A DNA stretch of 64,000 nt from JACVRW01 sp963819115 (GTDB taxonomy: Bacteria > Actinomycetota > Thermoleophilia > Solirubrobacterales > Thermoleophilaceae). Position numbers and translations under genes: made by a program. The DNA is taken from the NCBI GenBank assembly GCA_963819115.1, contig CAWFUR010000012.1:1-64000 (forward strand). Reading direction: 5' to 3'. Below the pieces are notes generated by a model that had not been told where the DNA came from, did no database searches, and saw nothing but the letters and a program-made list of their open reading frames with translations. Numbering within the stretch: position 1 is the stretch's first letter; every line of letters starts with the position of its first letter. Below are positions 38,546 through 47,042 of this stretch, one piece after another.

Positions 38546-39055
38546 TCAACCGGCCTGGCCGGAACCGGCCTCGACCTCGCGCAGCGCGCCCGTCTCGGGG
38601 TCGAAGACGAACCCGCGCACATGGTCCCGCCGCGGCAGCTCTCGGCTCGAGGCCAGGCGCTCGAGGCTGTGGCGCAGGGTCTCCTCCACGTCGTCGAAGG
38701 TGCCGAGCCGCCAGGTTGGGAGCACGCCGTCGGCGGCCAGCTGGTCGGCGAACTCGTCCTCCGAGGCGCCATTCAGGCCACAGCCATCGTGCATCACCAC
38801 CACGATCTCCTCGGTGCCGAGCAGGCGCTGCGAGGCGCTGAGCGAGCGGATCGCGTCGTCCGTGACCAGCCCGCCGGCGTTCCGGATGATGTGGGCGTCG
38901 CCGCGCTCCAGGCCGAGCATCGGGAAGAGGTCGATGCGGGTGTCCATGCAGCTCAGCACGGCCACCTTGCGGCGCGGGCGGGGGTCGAGGCCGGGCGCCG
39001 CGAGCGACTCGGTCCGCGAGGCGGCAACCTCCAGCATGTCGTCGGCGTTGCCCAT
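38546..39055 (-). CDS. Beta-class carbonic anhydrase
   Basis: 169 residues. The zinc site of beta carbonic anhydrases is complete: Cys in LSCMDTR (CxDxR), His and Cys in MHDGCGL (HxxC), plus RNAGGLVTDDAIRSL. The length is that of the short cytosolic type found in Actinobacteria. It interconverts CO2 and bicarbonate for biosynthesis and pH control. Its ATG lies five bases after the serS stop, so the two are one operon; the tRNA-Ser gene follows 17 bases downstream. Confidence 0.9.
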   Translation of the reverse strand: MGNADDMLEVAASRTESLAAPGLDPRPRRKVAVLSCMDTRIDLFPMLGLERGDAHIIRNAGGLVTDDAIRSLSASQRLLGTEEIVVVMHDGCGLNGASEDEFADQLAADGVLPTWRLGTFDDVEETLRHSLERLASSRELPRRDHVRGFVFDPETGALREVEAGSGQAG

Positions 39056-39060
39056 CGCGA

Positions 39061-40320
39061 TCAGCCCTCGGAGGCGGCCGCGGCGATCTCCGCCGGTGCT
39101 CCGAACGGGTGCAGGATCTCGGGGATGGCGATGGTGCCGTCATCGCGCTGGCCGTTCTCCACCAGGGCGATGATCGTGCGCCCGACGGCCACGGCCGTGC
39201 CGTTCAGCGTGTGCACGTGGCGCGTGCCAGCGCTCTCGCCCTCACTCCGGTAGCGCACGTCCAGCCGCCGGGCCTGGAAATCGGTGGTGTTGGAGGTCGA
39301 GGTGAGCTCGCGGTAGCGGCCCTGCCCGGGGAGCCACGCCTCCAGGTCGTACTTCTTGGCCGCCGAGGCCCCCAGGTCGTCCACGGCGATGTTCACCACC
39401 CGGTAGGGCAGCGCGAGGGCATGGAAGATCTCCTCCTCGATGGCCAGCAGGCGCTCGTGCTCGGCCTGGGACTCGGCCGGGTCCACGAACGAGAACATCT
39501 CGACCTTGTCGAACTGGTGCACGCGGAAGATGCCCTTGGTGTCCTTGCCCGCCGCCCCGGCCTCGCGCCGGAAGCAGGAGGAGAAGCCGGCGTACCGGAT
39601 CGGAAGATCGCCCCCGGCCAGGATCTGGCCGGCGTGCAGGGAAGCGAGCGGCACCTCTGAGGTGCCGCTCAGGTAGAGGTCGTCCTCGGGTATCCGGTAG
39701 ATCTGCTGCTCGGTGTCGGGGAGCTGGCCAGTGCCGTACAGCGCCTCCTCGCGCACCAGTACCGGCGGGATGACGGGGGTGAAGCCCTTGTCCTCCAGCA
39801 GCGTCAGCGACCACTGCACCAGCGCGAGCTCGAGCCGCACGAGCGGCCCCTTCAGGTAGGCGAAGCGCGACCCGGCCACGCGCGCCCCGGCCTCCGTGTC
39901 CACCAGATCGCCGAGCAGGTCCAGGTGGTCCCGGCCCGTGGCACCGGCATCTCCCACCTCGCGCAGCACCTCGTCCGCCGGCGGAGCGGTCGGGTCGGGC
40001 AGGTTCGGCAGGGCGGTGAGGGCAGCGGTGCGGCGCTCCTCGAGCCCGCGCAGCTCCTCGTCCAGCTCCTTCTCGCGGGTGGAGGCCCCCCGGACCTCGG
40101 CGATGGCCTCGGACGCGTCCCCCCCGCCGCGCTGCAGCTCGCCGATGCGCTTGGACGCCTCGTTCTTGGCGCGGCGGAGCTCCTCGAGTTCGGGAAGGAC
40201 CGCCCTCCGGCGTTCGTCCAGTTCGAGGGCTTCGTCCAGCAGCGCCGGGTCCGCCCCCCGGCGCGCGAGGGCGTCGCGGGCCGGCTGGGGGTCCTCTCGG
40301 ATGGCGCGAAGGTCGAGCAC
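39061..40320 (-). CDS. serS: Seryl-tRNA synthetase
   Basis: 419 residues from the GTG at 40320, the usual length. The N-terminal long coiled-coil arm that holds the tRNA long variable arm is at about 25-105 (LEELRRAKNEASKRIGELQR, then LEERRTAALTALPNLPDPTA). The class II catalytic core has motif 2 (FRREAGAAGKDTKGIFRVHQ, then FDKVEMF), TGQLPDTEQQIYRI, TSEVPLASLHAGQIL and motif 3-like GTAVAVGRTIIALVEN. It attaches serine to tRNA-Ser. A tRNA-Ser gene lies downstream on the same strand after the carbonic anhydrase gene. Confidence 0.97.
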   Translation of the reverse strand: MLDLRAIREDPQPARDALARRGADPALLDEALELDERRRAVLPELEELRRAKNEASKRIGELQRGGGDASEAIAEVRGASTREKELDEELRGLEERRTAALTALPNLPDPTAPPADEVLREVGDAGATGRDHLDLLGDLVDTEAGARVAGSRFAYLKGPLVRLELALVQWSLTLLEDKGFTPVIPPVLVREEALYGTGQLPDTEQQIYRIPEDDLYLSGTSEVPLASLHAGQILAGGDLPIRYAGFSSCFRREAGAAGKDTKGIFRVHQFDKVEMFSFVDPAESQAEHERLLAIEEEIFHALALPYRVVNIAVDDLGASAAKKYDLEAWLPGQGRYRELTSTSNTTDFQARRLDVRYRSEGESAGTRHVHTLNGTAVAVGRTIIALVENGQRDDGTIAIPEILHPFGAPAEIAAAASEG

Positions 40321-40355
40321 GGCGAAACCGCGGCGGCTACCCGCGCGCGGTCACC

Positions 40356-40739
40356 TCAGCTGCCGGGGTGCCGGCCGCCGGAGTACTTGGACAGGAAGTC
40401 GGCGATCTTCTCGGCGTCGTCGCCCACGACGATGTTCGCGGGCATGATCGCGCCCGAGAAGCCGCCGTTGCGGATGGCGAAGAGCACGTCGTCCCGGCTC
40501 TCCTTGCGCACGTTGAAGTTCGGCCCGTTGGTGCGCTCGCCGCCCTGGATCTGCTTCTTCGGCTTGCTTCCGTAGGCATTGGCGGCCTCCAGCGAATGGC
40601 ATCCGGAGCAGCGCTCGTTGAAGAGGACCGCGCCGGTGTGCTCGGTGCCCTGGTCCTTGGGGACCTCGATCTTCCCGCCGCAGCCGACGGCCGTGGCGAG
40701 GGCGCAGAGGACGAGGAGCAAGGCGGTTGGGCGGCCCAC
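40356..40739 (-). CDS. Lipoprotein mono-haem cytochrome c
   Basis: About 127 residues from the GTG at 40739. A signal peptide with lipobox (ALATAVGC) anchors it to the outer membrane face. The haem site is CSGCH (about residues 44-48) in NERCSGCHSLEAAN, with the axial Met in GFSGAIMPANIV. A class I cytochrome c fold closes with DDAEKIADFLSKYSGG. It probably shuttles electrons between membrane complexes. It is transcribed divergently from a cupredoxin lipoprotein gene that starts only 23 bases away. Confidence 0.88.
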   Translation of the reverse strand: MGRPTALLLVLCALATAVGCGGKIEVPKDQGTEHTGAVLFNERCSGCHSLEAANAYGSKPKKQIQGGERTNGPNFNVRKESRDDVLFAIRNGGFSGAIMPANIVVGDDAEKIADFLSKYSGGRHPGS

Positions 40740-40747
40740 GGGCGGGC

Positions 40748-40754
40748 ATAGTAT
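40748..40754. promoter_or_regulatory. Shared symmetric -10 element for two divergent leaderless genes
   Basis: The seven bases ATAGTAT read TAGTAT on the plus strand (40749-40754), eight bases before the GTG at 40763. On the minus strand they read TACTAT (40753-40748), eight bases before the GTG at 40739. Both fit the TAnnnT rule and neither gene has a ribosome binding site. One DNA element can therefore serve as the -10 box for both directions. Confidence 0.55.
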
Positions 40755-40762
40755 CCGCCCGA

Positions 40763-41155
40763 GTGCGGCCACTCACCGTCACGCTCACCCTGGCCCTGGT
40801 GGCCGCCTCCGGCTGCGGGGGTGGCGGGGAGCACGGTGGAACGGGTGGCCCGGCCACCACGGTGGCCGCGGGCGGGCCGCTGGTGGTGACCGCCAAGGAG
40901 TACGCCCTCACGCCGGGGAAGGTGGTGGTGGCCGGGCCGGGCCCGCTTCGGCTGCGGTTGCGCAACTCGGGGTCGCTTCCCCACGACGTGCGCGTTCAGA
41001 GGGGCGACCGGGACCTCGGAGGAACCCCCTCGATTCCCGGTGGGAAGTCGGCCACGGCGACCGTGACGCTCGCCCCCGGCCGCTACCGGATCCTCTGCAC
41101 CGTGGGAGATCACGCCCAGCTGGGCATGACCGGCACACTTCGCGTGAAGGAGTAG
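40763..41155 (+). CDS. Cupredoxin lipoprotein (type I copper)
   Basis: About 130 residues from the GTG at 40763. A signal peptide with lipobox (LVAASGC) is followed by a Gly-rich linker and the cupredoxin domain (about 35-130). Copper ligands: His in GSLPHDVRV, Cys and His in CTVGDHAQLGM, and Met as fourth ligand. The Cys-x4-His-x4-Met spacing equals that of the membrane cupredoxin at 7291, which has Gln instead of Met. It is likely an outside electron carrier working with the divergent cytochrome c. Confidence 0.87.
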   Translation: MRPLTVTLTLALVAASGCGGGGEHGGTGGPATTVAAGGPLVVTAKEYALTPGKVVVAGPGPLRLRLRNSGSLPHDVRVQRGDRDLGGTPSIPGGKSATATVTLAPGRYRILCTVGDHAQLGMTGTLRVKE

Positions 41156-41245
41156 GTCCCCGGATGGTGAAAAAGGGGTGTGCCCCGGCGACGGCCGGCG
41201 ACGGCCACCACTGGCGAAGGATTCGCTCGGCGGCCGTCCGTGATT

Positions 41246-41304
41246 CGGCGGCGAAGGGCCGCCGTCGGGGCGTTTTAGCCGAAGCAGCCGGCTTGGCCGG
41301 CTGC
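41246..41304 (+). terminator. Two hairpins downstream of the cupredoxin gene
   Basis: Hairpin one: CGGCGGC (41246-41252), loop GAAGG, GCCGCCG (41258-41264), then TCGGGGCGTTTT. Hairpin two: GCAGCCGGC (41284-41292), loop TTG, GCCGGCTGC (41296-41304), followed after eight bases by CTTTTCTTT. The first has the closer T-run. They probably end the cupredoxin transcript, and could also serve the convergent kinase gene. Confidence 0.5.
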
Positions 41305-41337
41305 GCACGGACGCTTTTCTTTCGGGTAGCGAGGTGC

Positions 41338-41757
41338 TCAGCGCCGCTTGACGAAGCGCAGCAGCGTACCGTCGGAGCCCGGGCGCAGCTGGACCTCGTC
41401 CATCAGCACGCGCAGGAACTCGAGTCCGCGGCCGCTGTCGGGCAGGGGATCGCCCCGACGCGCGACCCGCGGGCGGAAGCGCCCCGTGTCCAGGACCTCG
41501 AAGACGAGCGCTCCACTCTCCTCGCCCGCCCAGATGTGGATCTGGTCATCGGGGGAGGCGGAGCCGTGCTGGATGGCGTTGGTCACCGCCTCGCTCATGG
41601 CCAGTTTCACCTGGTAGCAGGCACCTCCCTCCAGTCCGAAGGCGGTGGCGGCACGCTCGGCGAAGTCGCGTGCCTCCTTCAGCAGCCTCAGATCGGCCCT
41701 CAGGTGGTGCTCTTGTGGCTGGAACCCCGGCATGACCCCATGTCCGTACACCAACAT
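41338..41757 (-). CDS. RsbW-like ATP-binding anti-sigma/regulatory kinase
   Basis: 139 residues from the ATG at 41757 (ATG at 41733 is possible). This is a GHKL ATPase of the HATPase_c_2 type: N box MSEAVTNAIQHG, then FEVLDTGRFRP and PDSGRGLEFLRVLMDEVQL (G box region). Such proteins phosphorylate STAS antagonists or bind sigma factors. The STAS protein encoded at 27084 lacks the target Ser, so its partner is not evident here. The promoter region contains CGGGTAAGA, a stress-type -10-like motif, within about 15 bases of the start. Confidence 0.82.
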   Translation of the reverse strand: MLVYGHGVMPGFQPQEHHLRADLRLLKEARDFAERAATAFGLEGGACYQVKLAMSEAVTNAIQHGSASPDDQIHIWAGEESGALVFEVLDTGRFRPRVARRGDPLPDSGRGLEFLRVLMDEVQLRPGSDGTLLRFVKRR

Positions 41758-41803
41758 CGGCGTTCTCTTACCCGGGCGTTAGCGCTGAACTCATCCCGGG
41801 CGG

Positions 41804-42241
41804 TCAACCGCCGGTCTGGAACGCCCGCAGGGCCAGGGTGAGGATCAGCAGGGCCCCGACGGTCATCACGCCCATCTCGCCGAGGGCCACCCGCCGGGCG
41901 AGGGCCACCTGCTCCTCGCGGGCGAGCGCGTCCACGTCCTCCACGCCCTCGAGCTCGTGCTGGGCCACCCCCGCGCGCATCGCCTCGCTGGCCAGGGTCA
42001 CGATGAGCGGAGAAACCCCGTAGATCACGTGCAGGCCGTCGGGTGCGGTGGCCCCGCGGGCGAGCAGGAGCAGGCCCACCAGAACCTGGACCACCACCAG
42101 CGCCTGGGCCACCCGCAGCAGCGGCCAGAAGGTGATCGACGCGCGCGCGTCCTTGCGCAGCCAGGACACCGCACCCCAGCCCGCGGCGATCGCGTTCGAC
42201 ACCAGCACGCCGATGCCGAGAGCCATGTGAAAGCCGGTCAC
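41804..42241 (-). CDS. Small integral membrane protein of unknown function
   Basis: 145 residues from the GTG at 42241; the ATG at 42226 is an alternative. Four spans are predicted: MALGIGVLVSNAIAAGWGA, a segment with AQALVVVQVLVGLLLL, the middle YGVSPLIVTLASEAM, and the end VALGEMGVMTVGALLILTLA. A charged helix (ELEGVEDVDALAREEQVALA) lies between spans three and four. No known motif. It is divergent from nuoA with about 86 bases between starts, so both may share a control region. Confidence 0.6.
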   Translation of the reverse strand: MTGFHMALGIGVLVSNAIAAGWGAVSWLRKDARASITFWPLLRVAQALVVVQVLVGLLLLARGATAPDGLHVIYGVSPLIVTLASEAMRAGVAQHELEGVEDVDALAREEQVALARRVALGEMGVMTVGALLILTLALRAFQTGG

Positions 42242-42327
42242 GCGGCGGTGTCCCGCCCGCGCTCCCGGGTGTCCATTCGCACTATGTGGCACCCGCGCAC
42301 AAGCCTGCGTTATACATCCGGCTGCCA

Positions 42328-42684
42328 GTGCTGAAGAGCTACCTGCCAGCCCTTGTCTTCCTGCTCCTGGGACTTGGGGTAGGCGTGGCCTTCACCTTCG
42401 CCAACGATTTGCTCGGTCCGAAGCGGCCGCGCCCGGTGAAGACGGAGCCCTATGAGAGCGGCCTCCCCTCCGATGTGAGGAAGAGCTTCCGCTTCGGGAT
42501 CAGCTTCTACCTGATCGCGATGCTGTTCATCCTGTTCGACATCGAGGTGGTGTTTCTCTACCCGGTGGCGCTGAACATCGACGCCTTCGGGGTCTTCGCC
42601 CTCGTTGAGGTGGTCGTGTTCGTGGTGCTTCTCGCTGTGGCCCTCGTGTTCGTGTGGAGAAGGGGGGCGCTCGAATGGAAGTGA
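42328..42684 (+). CDS. nuoA: NADH-quinone oxidoreductase subunit A
   Basis: 118 residues from the GTG at 42328, the typical length; the open frame before it is not membrane-like. Three spans with the conserved loop PYESGLPSD and the second-helix motif FDIEVVFLYPVA place it confidently. NuoA is a small membrane subunit at the hinge between arm and membrane, near the quinone site. It is the first gene of a gap-free nuoA-N operon and its end overlaps nuoB by 10 bases. Confidence 0.95.
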   Translation: MLKSYLPALVFLLLGLGVGVAFTFANDLLGPKRPRPVKTEPYESGLPSDVRKSFRFGISFYLIAMLFILFDIEVVFLYPVALNIDAFGVFALVEVVVFVVLLAVALVFVWRRGALEWK

Positions 42685-43277
42685 TCCGCTCCGGCCCCAC
42701 CGACATGCGCTCGCGCGGGCTGCGCGCCCAGCAGATGCTGCGCGGCGACATCGAGGGCGACGACCTGGAGAAGTACGTGGAGGAGCGGGTTCTCCTCACG
42801 CGCATGGAGAACGCCCAGAACTGGGCGCGCGCGAACGCGCTGTTCCCGCTGGGGTTCGGCCTCGCCTGCTGCGCGATCGAGATGATCACGGTGATCGGCT
42901 CGCCGCGGAACGACCTGTCCCGCTTCGGCGCCGAGGTGATCCGCTTCACCCCGCGCCAGGCCGACCTGCTGATCCTGTCCGGCCGCGTGTCGATCAAGAT
43001 GGCGCCGATCATCCGGCGCCTGTACGACCAGATGCTGGAGCCGAAGTGGGTGATCGCAATGGGCGCCTGCTCGTCAACCGCGGGGATGTTCAACAACTAC
43101 GCGGTGGTGGCCGGCGCGGACAAGTTCCTGCCCGTGGACGTGTACGTGCCCGGGTGCCCGCCCCGGCCCGAGGCGCTGATCTTCGGGATCAACCGGCTCC
43201 AGGACAAGATCAAGGGCGAGCCCGACATGGGCTGGCGCGAGCGCTACAACGCGAAGGGCACGGGGGAAGTTGCCTGA
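42675..43277 (+). CDS. nuoB: NADH-quinone oxidoreductase subunit B
   Basis: 200 residues from the ATG at 42675, inside the end of nuoA. The four Cys for iron-sulfur cluster N2 are present: the adjacent pair in LACCAIEM, one in GACSST and one in PGCPPRPEALI. RRLYDQM and MGWRERYN are standard. N2 passes electrons to quinone at the NuoB/NuoD interface. Confidence 0.97.
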   Translation: MEVIRSGPTDMRSRGLRAQQMLRGDIEGDDLEKYVEERVLLTRMENAQNWARANALFPLGFGLACCAIEMITVIGSPRNDLSRFGAEVIRFTPRQADLLILSGRVSIKMAPIIRRLYDQMLEPKWVIAMGACSSTAGMFNNYAVVAGADKFLPVDVYVPGCPPRPEALIFGINRLQDKIKGEPDMGWRERYNAKGTGEVA

Positions 43278-43791
43278 CGCCACCGGCCTCGAGCTGATCG
43301 CCCAGCGCGTGCGCGACGCGGTGGACGCCGATGCCGTGACGGGCACGCTGGTGCAGCGCGAGCAGGCCACGCTCGAGGTGGCTCCCTCGCGCGTGCGCGA
43401 GGTGCTCTCCTACCTGCGCGACGGGGACGAGGAGCCGTGGCCCCAGCTCATGAGCCTGCACGGGTGCGACTACCTGCCGGCCGAGCCGCGGCTCGGGGTG
43501 CACTACCAGCTGCTCTCCATGGCGCGCTGCGACCGGCTGAACGTGCGCACCCGCCTGGGGGTGGACGATCCTCACCTCCCCACCGTGGTGGACCTCTTTC
43601 CCACGGCGGACTTCCAGGAGCGCGAGGTGTTCGACATGTTCGGCGTCTACTTCGACGGCCATCCCGACATGCGGCGCATCCTGCTTCCGGAGGACTACGA
43701 GGGCTTCCCGCAGCGCCGCGACTTCCCGGTCGGCGGCGAGCCGGTGCTGTTCACCTTCAATGAGGACGAATACCCGCGCTGGTATGACTGA
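43270..43791 (+). CDS. nuoC: NADH-quinone oxidoreductase subunit C
   Basis: 173 residues; the TTG at 43270 overlaps the nuoB stop by 8 bases. The 30-kDa subunit signature is near the end: FPTADFQEREVFDMFGVYFD, then PDMRRILLPEDYEGFPQRRD. It is separate from nuoD, unlike the fused nuoCD of enterobacteria. It is part of the peripheral connecting module. Confidence 0.95.
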   Translation: MPDATGLELIAQRVRDAVDADAVTGTLVQREQATLEVAPSRVREVLSYLRDGDEEPWPQLMSLHGCDYLPAEPRLGVHYQLLSMARCDRLNVRTRLGVDDPHLPTVVDLFPTADFQEREVFDMFGVYFDGHPDMRRILLPEDYEGFPQRRDFPVGGEPVLFTFNEDEYPRWYD

Positions 43792-45085
43792 CTCCGAGGG
43801 CGAGGGACCGGCGGTGGGCGCCGGCGGGCTTGACGTTCCCTACCGGGAGCGGGAGAGCTCCGTGACCATGGCGCCGCTCTACGGCACCGAGGCCACGCCG
43901 GACGCCGACGGGGAGTTCACCGAGGAGCTCCTCACGATCAACATCGGCCCGCACCACCCGGCCACCCACGGAGTGCTGCGGCTGCTCACCACGCTCGAGG
44001 GCGAGGTGGTCCGGGACGTGAAGCCGATCATCGGCTACGTGCACACCGGCATCGAGAAGAGCTGCGAGGACCAGCAGTACTGGAAGGTCATCACGTTCGT
44101 GGAGCGGATGGACTACCTCGCCTACTACTACAACGCGATGGCGTTCTGCATGAGCGTCGAGCGGCTGCTGGAGGAGGAGGTGCCCGAACGCGCGCAATGG
44201 CTGCGGGTGCTCCACCTCGAGCTGAACCGCATCGCCAGCCACCTGTTCTGGATCGCCACCGCCTCGCTCGACATCGGCGCCATCACCATGCTCTGGTGGG
44301 GCTGCCGCGACCGGGACCTCGTGCTCGACCTGTTCGAGATGTCGAGCGGCCAGCGCATGCACACCCGGTACTTCCAGGTGGGCGGCGTGATGGAGGACAT
44401 CCCGCCCGGCTTCGAGGGCAAGGTGCGCGAGTTCCTCGAGATCATGCCGCGCCGGCTCGACCAGTACGAGGCGCTGCTGGACCACAACGAGATCTGGCTC
44501 CGCCGCATGAAGGGCACGGGGATCGTGTCCCAGGAGGACCTGCTCGGACTCGGGGTCACGGGCCCGCTTCTGCGCGCATCCGGGCATTCGTGGGACCTGC
44601 GCAAGGCCATGCCCTACTCGTCCTACGAGAAGTTCGACTTCAACGTGCCCGTGGGCTCGGTGGGCGACAACTACGACCGCTACAAGGTCCGGATCGTGGA
44701 GATGCGCGAGTCGCTGAAGATCGTGGAGCAGGCGCTGGACGGGCTGCCCGAGGGCCCCTACATCACCGGCAACCGCAAGGTGGCGCTGCCGCCTCGGCAT
44801 GAGCTGGCCACCTCGATGGAGGCGCTCATCCACCACTTCAAGCTCGTGACCGAGGGCTTCCGTGTGCCGCCGGGCGAGGCCTACGCGGCGGTGGAGTCGC
44901 CGCGCGGCGAGCTGGGCTGCTTCGTGGTGGCCGACGGCTCGGCGAAGCCCGCGCGCGTGCACATGCGCGATCCGAGCTTCGTGAACCTCCAGGCGCTGCC
45001 GCGGATGGTGAAGGACTCGCTCCTGGCCGACTTCATCGCCTCCGTGGCCATGCTCGACCCGATCCTGGGGGGAGTGGACCGGTGA
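43784..45085 (+). CDS. nuoD: NADH-quinone oxidoreductase subunit D
   Basis: 433 residues from the ATG at 43784, overlapping the nuoC stop. INIGPHHPATHGVLRLL is the hallmark 49-kDa motif with the quinone-site His residues; GYVHTGIEKSCEDQQYW, ERMDYLAYYYNAMAF and the C-terminal DPILGGVDR agree. An N-terminal extension of about 45 acidic residues precedes the core. NuoD forms the quinone-binding chamber with NuoB. Confidence 0.96.
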   Translation: MTDSEGEGPAVGAGGLDVPYRERESSVTMAPLYGTEATPDADGEFTEELLTINIGPHHPATHGVLRLLTTLEGEVVRDVKPIIGYVHTGIEKSCEDQQYWKVITFVERMDYLAYYYNAMAFCMSVERLLEEEVPERAQWLRVLHLELNRIASHLFWIATASLDIGAITMLWWGCRDRDLVLDLFEMSSGQRMHTRYFQVGGVMEDIPPGFEGKVREFLEIMPRRLDQYEALLDHNEIWLRRMKGTGIVSQEDLLGLGVTGPLLRASGHSWDLRKAMPYSSYEKFDFNVPVGSVGDNYDRYKVRIVEMRESLKIVEQALDGLPEGPYITGNRKVALPPRHELATSMEALIHHFKLVTEGFRVPPGEAYAAVESPRGELGCFVVADGSAKPARVHMRDPSFVNLQALPRMVKDSLLADFIASVAMLDPILGGVDR

Positions 45086-45683
45086 GGCGCGACGAGGGTG
45101 CGCTTCACTCCGCGCCGCTCCCGCCCGGATGGGACGAGGCCAACCGGCTGGACGACGATCCCGCCACGGTGCCCGATCCGGCCACGGTGGACGTGCCGCC
45201 CGCCCTGCGTGCCGACATCGAGGGCCACATGGCCAAGTACCCCGAGCGCCACTCCGCCACGCTGCCCGCGCTCGGCGCCGCGCAACGCCTGCACGGCTGG
45301 TGCTCGCCCGAGGCGATCCTCCAGGTGGCGGCGGTGATGCAGGTCACGCCCGCCTATCTGTCGGCGGTGGCCACCTTCTACGACATGCTGCGCACCCGGC
45401 CCACCGGCAGCCGCTACGTGTACGTCTGCACGAGCGTGGCCTGCCACCTGCGGGACGCGAAGTCGGTGTACGACGCGATCGCCGCCGAGGCGCGCGAACA
45501 GGGGCTCGAGGACGTGGAGGTGCGGGAGTTCGAGTGCCTGGGCGCCTGCGAGATGGCCCCGATGGCCTCGGTCGACGGGCGCTACGTGGGGCCGCTCGCC
45601 ACGAGCGAGGCGGCCGAGTTCGTGGCCGCCGTCAAGGAGGGCCGCGATCCCTTCCCGGGCCGGGGGCTGGGGGACGAACCAAC

Positions 45684-45687
<4 letters not shown>
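45082..45687 (+). CDS. nuoE: NADH-quinone oxidoreductase subunit E
   Basis: 201 residues; the GTG start overlaps the nuoD stop (GTGA). The thioredoxin-like 2Fe-2S domain has Cys in VCTSVACHLRD and ECLGACEMAPM (cluster N1a). The N-terminal helical region (GHMAKYPERHSATLPAL) is typical. It works with NuoF and NuoG in the NADH-oxidising module. Confidence 0.95.
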
Positions 45688-47039
<1,352 letters not shown>

Positions 47040-47042
47040 GTC

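Noticed and set aside
38136..39143. Open frame running across tRNA-Ser and the fragment
   Set aside because: It overlaps the tRNA and the carbonic anhydrase gene on the same strand and has the typical meaningless text seen over tRNA genes.
41189..41210. Tandem CGGCGACGGC repeat downstream of the cupredoxin gene
   Set aside because: Only two copies of a GC-rich ten-mer, expected by chance at this base composition.
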